Positions 54,224 to 64,000 of a DNA stretch of 64,000 nt are shown in pieces. Each line of letters opens with the position of its first letter. The stretch's first letter is position 1. Location of the stretch: assembly GCF_963675165.1 (NCBI RefSeq), contig NC_087380.1, forward strand, positions 3,091,803-3,155,802. Reading direction: 5' to 3'. The stretch is from Halichondria panicea. Its lineage: Eukaryota > Porifera > Demospongiae > Suberitida > Halichondriidae. A program made the position numbers and the translations under genes. The notes below the pieces were generated by a model. It searched no databases and was not told the DNA's origin. It worked only from the letters and a program-made list of their open reading frames with translations.

Positions 54224-57200
54224 ATGATGGCCTTCAGTATCGTTAGCATTCTACCATTTATTTTGGTTGTAACTATTTGCAACTCAATTGGACACGCACA
54301 ACCAGGTAAGTGACATGTCCTGTGTATATGTATAGTGACATAAAACATCTCTGGCAGTGTTTCTGACTTTGGGATCAACCAACATTACCTCCAACAACAC
54401 TGAGATCCTCATCACCGACATCGGACAGGATGCGAGTGGTGGTCTTCCCTCTCTCACCTGTCACACTGACCTGCCTGCCTGCTGTAGAAGTTTTGCTGAA
54501 AACAATGGTCAGGGATCACTAGGACAGTGGAGGTATCCTGATGGGAGTGTGATACTGAACAATGGTCTCTCAACAGCTGTTGGGAATCAGTTCTATATTA
54601 CAAGGAATGCTCCCCAACTCATCAGGCTAAACCGTAGAGAGACTAACAACCCCCTCACTCCAACTGGTTCCTACTGCTGTGTGGTACCTACTACTCATGG
54701 GGAGATGACTTTCTGTGCGAATTTGGGTACGTGAGTTAATCTTAAATAAGCCTGCTCACAATTCAATTGTGAGCAGGCTTATTTTTATTCGGTATAGTAT
54801 ACCCAGAATTTCTATAGTTGTGTGTCTGTCTCTCCCTCATCCGACCAATGGAATGATATCCTATTCTGACCCAACACTGGGTGTGGGGAGTGTGGCCACT
54901 TTCTCCTGTGACCCTGGATTTATGATCAGTGATGTAACCAATACCATTACTTGTCAGGAAGATGGACAGTGGAGCTCTATTCCCCCAACATGTATGGGTA
55001 TGTTTTTTACAATTCATTTTGTATAGGCATGGATGTCGTATGACTTTTTTAATTACAGAGATTGGTTGCCAAACTCTCAATACTGAGAATGCGATGGTTA
55101 CCTACTCTGGTGACACAACAGAACCTTACATTTATGGAACAACAGCCACTTATCAGTGCAATCCTGGGTATGAGATAACGAGTGGAGACAGTGAGAGGAC
55201 TTGTACTGGTGATGTTAGGAGTTCAGTGGGAGAGTGGAGTGGGAGGAAAGCAGTTTGTTCAGGTACATTGACGTACTGTAATATACGTCTATACTCGTTA
55301 CACACACATGCAGTTGTGAGTTGTGAACCTCCTACTCCTCCCAGTGATGGAGAAGTTAGTTTGCCTGCTGGCACTGCGTTCAGTAGCGTGGCACACTACA
55401 GTTGCCATCCCTGCTATCGGCTTGTAGGAGTTTCCTTACAGATTTGTATAGGAAATGGAATGTGGATCCCACCCCCACCCACATGTGAAAGTAAATGCGC
55501 TATTAGACTAGAGTTTGTATAGCAATTAATCCTGTATTACATCCGGTCCAGTAATTGCACGCTGTCAATGAATTTTTTTGTTTTCGAATAACGGGCGTAT
55601 AGCTAAAAATGTTAATAAAACTGCAGAGAACTTCATAGAATACGCCTCGTGCAATTAAAAGCCTTGCCATTGCTTGTTACTCGTGCTATTAATCCATTAC
55701 TAGTCTGATTAATGCAAATCGGTATTTCATGACATTTATATGGTCTTCCAATTATTTGCAGTTCTTGGTTGCAATCAACCTCCAGATCTTGACAATGGAG
55801 CAATCACAACACCTTATATTTACACGATGTCTTGCGGCAGTATGGTCACCTACAACTGTGACAGAGGCTATTTACTGGAGGGAGTTAGCTCACGTACTTG
55901 TCAAACTAATGGAGAGTGGTCTAATGGAACAATACTGTGCAATCGTATGCTATAGAATAGTCCATTGTTAGATTATATAGTATACATGCATTCACATGCA
56001 GCTATTGACTGTGGCAGCTTGAGTAGTCCTGACGATGGTGGTGTAGTATTGTTGTCTGGTACTACCTTCATGAGTAGAGCTACCTACTCTTGCAACAGTG
56101 GGTACCTACTGAGAGGTACTCTAATACGTACTTGTGGACCTGATGGACAATGGTCCCAATATCCACCTAGCTGTGAACGTGAGTGCATGATTTTAGTATG
56201 CGACTAATATCAGGCTAATTGCTTTCAGCTGTGGACTGTGGTGCATTGATGAATCCAACTAATGGTCGAGTGGACTCATTGTCTGGAACCACTTTCATGG
56301 ATAGAGCTACCTATACTTGTAACACAGGCCATAATCGTGTGGGAACTAGCTCAAGAATGTGTTTAGCAAATGGAGTTTGGAGTTCTGTAAAGCCAACTTG
56401 TAAAGGTGCAATTAAACTTTTGAAAATGTGAGTTAAAATAACAACATTCCACTAAACAGTTGTTGACTGTGGAGCACTTGAATACCCCACAAACGGCAAA
56501 GTTGTGATATTGCAGGGAACCACTTTCGACCAACCAGCTGTGTACTCTTGCAATGAGGGGTACACACTAAATGGAGATGCCAGACGTACTTGCACTGCTA
56601 GTGGGCATTGGTCAGGATCAGCCCCATCATGTGATCGTGAGTGGTTATCGCTAGTTGCCATTGTATTGAAATAATTTTCCTCTGTAGCCGTGGATTGTGG
56701 TGATCTTAGCGCTCCAGTTAATGGTTATGTAGCCATATCTCGAGGCACTCATTTTATGGACACTGCCGTGTACAGTTGTGCCCCAGGCTACAACTTCACT
56801 GGATGCCCCTCAGCAGTGTGTCAGTCCAATGGCACCTGGTCATGTGACCCTCCCTTCTGTGCCGGTAAGCCTGTTGAGTCAGGCTAATAAATTAAAATGT
56901 ATATACTCATTCATACAGACAATGCAATGATCCAACTCAAGTTTGGGCCAACTAGCTATTGTGTGGAGTGGAATGTAAGTCGCCTTTCATTATGTCTGCT
57001 TATATCCATGCAGTTACAATTTTTTTCTGTGTACCTAGTATTATAATTAATCGTTATATACTGATCGTAGGATGTGCTATTATGCACTGGAACTTGCATA
57101 CAGTAATTAACTCTGTATCACATCCGGTCCAGTACGTAATTGCACGTCTAATGTGTTCAAATATTGACCGTGGCTAAAAATGTCATAGAGAACTGCATCA

Positions 57201-57811
57201 AAAACGATTATAAGGTTACTCGTCAAGAGAGTCTTGGCCTCCGTATCTCATAATAATTAAGGAAGGATTAATAGCACTCGTAACAAGGACTTGGCAAGGT
57301 AAATTGCAATCGGCTTCACCTTTTGCAATAGAACCCGTGCCATTGCTTGTTACTTGTGCTATTAATAATTATTGTACTCTAATTTTGGCGTTTTTTTAGT
57401 CTGTTTCAGGGTACTAAATTAATTTGGCAGATTTACAGCAAATTTTTAACATGCTCACGTTACAAAATTATAGCTCATAATGGTAACTCATTTTCCTTGT
57501 AGGATGAGAAGGCTAAATTGATGTACAAGATCATGCACATTGCCATCACCAAGGCAGTAGGAAAGAGTGGATATGACATTCCCATGAACAACATTCAACC
57601 TGGCTACTTCACATGTTACAAATCCACAACGAGGACAACGTATCGAACCATGATCACTGGTACGAAGAGTCTGAGTGCTGTCGAGTATGCTGAGTTAATT
57701 AGGGAGTGGGTGGAGTCTGGAGTGACCACCAGGGTGCTGTGGTACGCTATCAGGATGGACAAGGCTTGTCCAGTAGTTATCGCCTCTATGGATCAGGAGG
57801 AGTGTGTCTAA
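54224..57811 (+). CDS. Gene G: secreted IgA / eight-CCP protein with family C-terminal domain
   Basis: Twelve exons give 755 residues: 54224-54305, 54358-54726, 54818-54997, 55059-55262, 55314-55490, 55762-55944, 56002-56178, 56229-56405, 56460-56636, 56688-56864, 56919-56974, 57503-57811. A leader (MMAFSIVSILPFILVVTICN) precedes IgA (~28-150; DLPACCRS, SLGQWRYPDG, GSYCCVVP), CCP1-8 (~151-634) and the C-terminal domain (~635-755, ending ACPVVIASMDQEECV). CCP3/CCP4 are the extra-cysteine couplet; CCP8 has six cysteines. It is the most compact and least disrupted IgA-class gene and a good reference for the relics. The two in-frame ATGs at 54224 and 54227 are equivalent starts. Its stop lies 257 bp from the CFAP57 stop on the other strand. 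Confidence 0.84.
54744..54784. repeat. Near-perfect 41-bp palindrome in intron 2 of gene G
   Basis: AAATAAGCCTGCTCACAATT is followed by a single C and then its exact reverse complement. It starts 18 bp after the exon 2 donor and can form a 20-bp hairpin in the pre-mRNA. No flanking duplication was seen. Confidence 0.9.
55525..55705. repeat. Repeat copy in CCP3/CCP4 intron of gene G
   Basis: TTACATCCGGTCCAGTAATTG and GCCATTGCTTGTTACTCGTG also occur in the last intron at ~57117-57360. The 271-bp intron holds no exon. Confidence 0.6.
57100..57366. repeat. Repeat copy with hairpin in last intron of gene G
   Basis: It begins TTAACTCTGTATCACATCCG and ends with a hairpin: ATTAATAGCACTCGTAACAA (57267 on) pairs with TTGTTACTTGTGCTATTAAT (ending 57366). 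It is related to 55525-55705. The rest of this 528-bp intron has no recognised content. Confidence 0.6.
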
Positions 57812-57929
57812 ACTGACTGCATGACTAATTAATTGTCTATACATTTTACTTAATTACTGTGAGATGACTTTTTAAGTTATATTGAAGTAGATCGAGGTAC
57901 AATAATTACTATAATTATGTGGACCCCAA

Positions 57930-57935
57930 AATAAA
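57930..57935 (+). terminator. Candidate poly(A) signal of gene G
   Basis: AATAAA lies 119 bp after the gene G stop codon, in the short gap before the convergent CFAP57 gene. Position is the only support. Confidence 0.4.
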
Positions 57936-58068
57936 CAGTTCATAAAATTATTATGACATACCAAACTGCATGGATTTATAATTATGACAGAATGTGTAAA
58001 AATAGTTGCTGAAACTATATAATTATATTCACTATTGTAAATAGAGATGTTCTTAAAGCCAAGTCAGT

Positions 58069-61000
58069 TTATTGTACTGGTAGAGGAGATCCCTGCATCA
58101 TTGGAGGAAGTCGATTGGTGGAGCCTGTTCTCTGCAATCCCTCAAACTCTCGAATCTTGCTTCTCAGTCGGCTTATCTCCATTTTCTGCATATCAATTAT
58201 CCTCAGGTTATCGGTGGGCTCAATCTGTGCCAGTCCTGTGATGGGTTTGATGGGTTTCACTAGAGAGTAGGCTGCATGGTCATCAAATCCTTGTTTGCGA
58301 GCTATTTTCAAAACAGCCTCCAAATCGTGAGCACTTGTTCTACTCTTTTTCAATTCCATCCTCAGATCATTAATCTCCTTCAATAGAGACACATTCTCCT
58401 ATAATTATGGCAAAAACAACAACACATTGTTAAACTCTATAAAATTATACATGTACAAAATGTTTCGCGAATGTACATGCAATTTTATGTGTAGCTGAAC
58501 ACTTGCACATGTCAAATTATGCTCGAAATTATTGGGAATTAATAGGCATCAATGTTCATTTTTGGTAAAGACATTACATAGTTTCGCATAACGATGTTCT
58601 CAGCAAAAAGTGGAATATTATGGATCAGTTTAAGTCAGCAAGATAACACTGATATATTAATTATGTCGTGTGTCAGTTGTGTGCGTTAGTGTCTACGTCT
58701 TAATTTTGTCTATAATTGGGAATAATCGGTGAGAATAATAAGCACATTTTTCAAGAATTAAAGAATAGAATAATGGGAGTACGATTTATCAGAGCCTATA
58801 GCAATTAACCTCACAACTATAATAATACATTCTGCAGCTGCTATAGATCGTATGTCACATTGCCCTATAGTCTCACCTGCATCACCCTAACGTTGTCTGC
58901 CCTGTGTATCTCCGTGTCCTTGCTCAGTTTCTTCCTGAGGGAGGCCACGCTTCTCTCAAGGTGCTCTCGCTGTCGAGCGTACTCAGAGTGCATGTCAGTC
59001 TCCGCAGCATGCTCAGCTCGAGCAGTCTGAGGGAATAGGATACTGAATATAAGGCATAGAGCTCTACATGTTTACTATTATTGTTGGACACAGTTGAGCA
59101 AACTTTCGTATTGTACTGCGTGTATAGGCTATGCAGTATGGGTATGCTAAAGTCATGTACATGCATGTGGCTTTGTTCTTATTTTACAATTTACATTTAC
59201 ATTGAATCTCACCTGATCAAAGTCTCGCAGATGTCTCCTATACAGCTCTTTAACCGTTTCTTTGAGCTCGTTAGGCTCTTGAATGAAGCGTGACGTGTTA
59301 TGGAGACCAGCTTTGATGTTCTTGAGCTCTACCTTTAGGTCCTGGACTGATTGTCTCTCATGAAGCATGTCCTTGAGAGTAGCGTCTAGTCGTAGGTCCT
59401 TCTGAGCCATGGCCAACTGGAGTGCTTTGTTGTCACGACTTAGATCACCAAGCTCACCCTCCATCTGCAGCCAGACGAATATCATTATACCTTTCTTCGC
59501 ATAAATTTAAATTGTGATTACGTGCATGTACGTATGTACATTATTAAATATTGGCATTAAACAATGAGCTTTTTTCTATACATTGTAGGGGTGGGTAAAA
59601 ACCTTTCATTAGTTAAAATCTCAATGCAGGCAGCTTCTATGTTTTCAAAAAGATTAACACCTACATGTACGTATAAATTATTTAGTACAGTGCTACATGA
59701 CATTGCACAAACCCTGGTGTACGTTTGTATCAAAATGTTAAAGTGCCACTGAAAAATTAATGGGGAGACAATGTATTGTGAACTGTCAAAAATTAATGCT
59801 GCTTATACTTGTGTGGCTAGTGCCTTATGTAGTATAATTTGGACTAACTTTTTTGATTTGCTCCTTCATTCTTTTGATCTCATTCTCTCTTGGTTCCATC
59901 TGCCTCCTCAGCTCCTTGATCTTGTAGTCCAGCACAAACTTAAACTTCTCCAGCTCCTGGTTTTTCTTCTTCAGGTCATAGATACGTTTTTCCTGTGAGG
60001 GGGGAGGGGAACAGTACAGAGAATTGAGGTATTATGTATGAGAGATATTTGTTACAGTTTGTATAGTACAGGAATGGCAATTATTTATCGCACATGTACA
60101 TTTGTAGCATTTAGACTGGTGCACATGCACAGCCAAGGGTACTATAATCACATGCGCATGCATGTGTATGGAGTTACATGTACATACATGTATACCTATA
60201 TGTACGTACTCAGTATAATACATGTATACATGTACATTTGTAGCTGCAAATCGGAGTCATGGTAACTTTGGTGTATACTTGTACCTTATCCTGGATGGTG
60301 TCATCTCTCTCCTGGATCTCTTTTTTGAGCCCCTCAATGTCTGTCTTGAGAGACGAGATGATGTTGTCTCTCTTCTTCAATTCTTGCTTCTGGCGTTGTA
60401 TCTCATCCCTAAGACTCTTAATCTCATCCTGAAGACTCCCAACCTGCAGGCAATAAAACATGTACAGCATTCACTACACACTTTACAGAGGTTTAGTGGA
60501 ACTCTCGGCTCCGAGGCGATACTATAAAAACGTTTTAGTTACTAACAGCACTCCAAGGACAGTTAATATAATTTTCAAACAGTAATAATTATATTGTTTA
60601 CATTGCATAGCTTTTAACTTCTTAGTTCGCTACCTTTTTGGAGAGTATCCCGACCTCTCCCCTCAGTTTGGTATTCTCTTCAAACTTCTGCCGCAGTTGT
60701 CTCTCATAGCGGTTCTTGAGGTCGAGTATCTCCCTGTCAGCATCCTCCTCTGTCTGTCTCTGCAATTCCTCGCTCTCTTTGAGTTGCTGACGCAGTTCGT
60801 CTGAGGCCTGGTCTAACTGGACCTCTTTCTCCTGGAGTTTGGCCTGGTAGTGTTCAGTGAGCTCCTGTAGAGCCTTCTCACGAGCATCCTCCATGTCTGT
60901 GAGTCGCCGTTCATACTCCTGTGTGACGGTGGTGGGGTGCATGCATTACACAAAATCTAGAATGATGATCATTGACTACTTTTATTAATTGACTGAGTAA

Positions 61001-64000
61001 TTATTGTAAAGACAAAAATGTATGGTACGGAAGTAATCTCAAAAGGGTACATGTACGGTCATGTAGTTACAGTGGCTGTTTATACTGTATAGAGCATCAC
61101 ATAATTACTATAGCGTAGCGTATATAAATCTTACCATGAAAGTCCGTTACATATACGCCCCGTCCCGTGATTGCATATGCATTCACGTACTAACATTGTA
61201 CCGTGCAGTACTCACCTCTTGCAATTTCTGACTCCTCTGTTGCAGCTCTTGATATTTCTCATACTCAGCCATCAGTTTCTGACTGTTGACGTCCTCTGAA
61301 AACAATAGAATAGTCAGTAATTAGTATGACGTACATTTTGCAAGCACATTATACACGTTAGGATAACATGTACTGTTACAGTAGTGCGCTGACCAATCTC
61401 CTGCATGTCTTTGATGTGTCTATCGGTGATCTCCTGTCCCTCCTCCTCGTGTCTACCAGCCTCCTTCTCCTTGTCAGTGCGTAGGGCCTGAGGTGGAGGG
61501 GACAAATACCAATTTACATAAGTGTACATGTGCACTCAATTTTTATAAGCTTGCATACTAACAGACACATGCACACACGCCTTGTGCATCGTCATGCTCA
61601 TACTATAGTTGCAGATTGAAAAAATGCAATTCTATAAGGACAGGAAATACATTATGTTTGTATCATACATGTAGTCGATCCCTACGTACCTCATTCTTAG
61701 CCTTGAGGGCATCGATCTCTTGCAGGAAGTTATCTGTGAGCTCTTTGATCTTCTCCCCATAGTTCATATCCTTGAGTCTCAACTGGTACTCATTCTCCAT
61801 CTTGAGCTCATCCACTCGAGTCTTTAACTCAGACATTGTAGTGTCCTGTAACAAAACAAAAGCTTAACTAATTGTATCGCATGAAATTATTATACTGTGC
61901 ACAAACAGTAGGTTTTCTATAAACAGCGGGAGGGAACTTTTGATGCATGTACGTCAGAGAAAGGTCAGTAGGCAATTGTTGTACGTAATGTTGGTATACA
62001 TGGATAACGGGGTTGAAGTGCATATTATAATGGTGGTACGCTGTAAGTACAAGATAGTACAAAAGCTTTCACTTTCCCACCTTTTCCTCTAGATCTGTCT
62101 TCATGACGAGGACCTCCTCAGCAAATGTGATGTCCTTCTCCCTCTTGAGCCCACGACCATCTTTGTCAGTGACTCGTAGTGCCAGGAGGGATCCGTCCTG
62201 ACCAACTGAGAATAGAAACTGGTCGTCATAGGAAATTCGCATCTGGAAAGGGATTGTATTGAGCTTTAGAGTTAAAAAGCTGCAGGAAGGAACCTTAGTA
62301 AATCTAACTAAAATTCTCATGGTACTGTGCATGTAAAACTGGATGTATGCACAAAATAGGAGACTAGGCTCAAACACATGAATGAATGAATACCATCATA
62401 ATTGGATATACATACATGCATGTGCAACATGATTGTATGTAAAGTACTACAACTATACCGTATAGTCACACCTGCTAGTATAATGTAATATCTCACCCTG
62501 GTGACAGCTGCTGAGTGTGCGTGGTGCTCCTGCCATTCGACTGGTTCAGTGAGGGGGAACTTAATGGCCCTAACCGCTCCAGAGCTGGTACCAGTGAACA
62601 ACATACGACCAGAGTTGGAGAGGACCACTTGAGTCAGCATCACATCCGGTCCAACATTCACTTGACGCACGATCTGAGGATGAGGACAGATCATGAATAA
62701 TGATGAATGTACAACTTTGTTTTTGTTTGCTATGTACATGCAATACAGAACTGATTGTCCATACATGTCAAGTTTACTCTTGTTGCATGTAGATAATAAT
62801 TGATACAAAATTCGAATTCTTATCGTATGTAGACACAAAATGCAATGTAGTTGTACAAGTACAATGTATGCATGTACGGTATGTTATTTACGTTTGAGTC
62901 AGGCAGGATGATCTCCTTGAGGGTTTGATCAGAGCCAACGGCAAAGGTTGTCCTGAGGTCAGAAGTGATGGCTAGAGAGGTGTAGCTGCAGCCTTTGAGT
63001 ACACTCTCATTCTCTCTCTTGCAAGCCTGGACATTCCACTCGTAGATGGCCCCGTCCAAACTGCAACTGATAAGCCGACTGTCGTCCTGACTCCAGAGAA
63101 TGCAGCGGACCTGTGATAGAGCAAAGCCAGGGGTGTACATTGTAAGGTGAAGATATAGGGAGGAATGACATGGGTACATGTGTGTGTACCAAATATGTTT
63201 TGCATCCCCAACTGTAGGCTAGATTTTGTCTGAATAGGCAAAAGAATCGCGTCCCTCACATGTACGTAGGTAATTGAAAAGTGTACGACCATAGATTATG
63301 ATACACTACATGTATGTATGTATGTATGGGCAAGAGGTGTGAGGAGGTGGAGTATTGCAGTGTGTACAAGTAGATTACCTTTCCGTTGTGTCCCTTGAGG
63401 TTTCCAATGTTTTCAAAGGAGTAGGTTGAGAAAAGCTGGATGAGGTTAGTATTGGCTGCTGCAAACATGTGACCACCATTACTGAAAGAGCACTGCATTG
63501 AAGGAAGGGCAGAGAGAAACTTACATATCAAGTAAACTCAGTAGCTACAGTGCAGGCAGTACGGCAACAACATTTTTCTCCACATCTAAATAAGTACTAG
63601 AGCAGCAAATGTGGCTATAAGTTTTGTTATACTTATTTGAACCAACTCAGCTAGCAAAGTACATAACCTTGTACATGTTGTACATAATTGAAGTACCTCT
63701 CTGCATCCCCTGATCATGAACTCCTTGAAAGGGCGGATGTCATCAATTAGTAAGTTCAGGAGTCGCAGTTTTTCACTGAACCCCACTAACACAAACAGAC
63801 CACTGGGGTGGAGGGCGATGCTGTACGCCTCCTCATGGAACTCCTTGTACAGGTCCAGGGAACTGTGGTAAGGGGGGTGAGGTATAGTGAAAAGTACCCT
63901 TATGTACATTGTTTAGTATTATACTACTAAATTACTAGCAACACACATACATAACATTGTACTGCGTTGTATGTACATGCACATGACTCATAACTCACAA
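58069..64000 (-). CDS. CFAP57: CFAP57 (WDR65), C-terminal two-thirds; 5' end outside the window
   Basis: Cilia- and flagella-associated protein 57 is an axonemal WD-repeat/coiled-coil protein linked to inner dynein arms in other organisms. Fourteen full exons on the minus strand, in transcript order: 63697-63862, 63379-63492, 62892-63110, 62497-62673, 62081-62242, 61690-61845, 61394-61487, 61216-61295, 60634-60918, 60285-60443, 59849-59992, 59213-59464, 58877-59026, 58069-58398. The next exon appears to begin at 63999. About 828 residues are present: WD repeats first ([52 protein letters not shown]), then a long coiled coil ([57 protein letters not shown]). The family is recognised from these characteristic segments. 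Phases are consistent throughout. It is a conserved single-copy-type gene bordering the shuffled cluster. Confidence 0.93.

Noticed and set aside
1-64000. tRNA, rRNA or other structured RNA genes
   Set aside because: I saw no cloverleaf-like or rRNA-like sequence. Hairpins found are explained by transposon ends. A tRNAscan or Infernal run would be needed to exclude small RNAs.

Overview
The window is animal nuclear DNA. Genes are split into short exons with GT-AG introns, most introns are 50-400 bp, and the products are multidomain extracellular proteins of Ig, CCP/sushi, Reeler, Eph-receptor-like Cys-rich and FN3 modules. The right edge carries the cilium gene CFAP57. The compact introns, abundant tiny transposons and lineage-specific domain mixtures suggest a sponge (demosponge) or another early-branching marine invertebrate. 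That placement is an inference; nothing here proves the species.

Layout on the + strand: gene A (2051-9410; Reeler, 5 Ig, Eph-like Cys-rich, 2 FN3), gene B (10505-14862; leader, IgA-type domain, 11 CCP, C-terminal domain; frameshifted, so a pseudogene), a collapsed copy (15211-16362), gene C (16578-24311; leader, 5 Ig, 9 CCP, C-terminal domain), a second collapsed copy (24628-25742), gene D (25965-35066; leader, 5 Ig, 7 CCP, C-terminal domain), an FN3 relic, gene E (36752-43525; leader, IgB, 8 CCP, C-terminal domain), another FN3 relic, a transposon-broken paralogue (44835-47225), gene F (47828-53343; leader, IgA, CCP, IgB, 10 CCP, C-terminal domain) and gene G (54224-57811; leader, IgA, 8 CCP, C-terminal domain). 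On the - strand and tail-to-tail with gene G lies the 3' two-thirds of CFAP57 (58069 to beyond 64000).

The seven + strand genes form one tandem family built by exon shuffling. Almost every domain sits on its own exon or a few exons bounded by phase-1 introns, so cassettes can move without breaking the frame. The same five-Ig cassette is joined to an Eph-like tail in gene A and to CCP arrays in C and D. Two classes of leader exon are reused, and one conserved C-terminal domain ends all CCP genes. My spliced models for A, C, D, E, F and G each sum to a multiple of three with no internal stop seen. None has an evident transmembrane segment, so secreted recognition or matrix proteins are the simplest reading. 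A self/non-self or immune role is only a hypothesis.

The spaces between and inside these genes are full of mobile-element remains: hAT-like elements, a LINE reverse-transcriptase relic, a dispersed ~450-bp repeat, a foldback element, and a set of 46-84 bp palindromic elements (TAG...CTA ends) with perfect 9-bp target duplications. A 52-bp piece of a CFAP57 coding exon is present twice at the junctions of FN3 relics, 17-25 kb from its source. All exon boundaries were called by eye from splice signals, frame and paralogue comparison.
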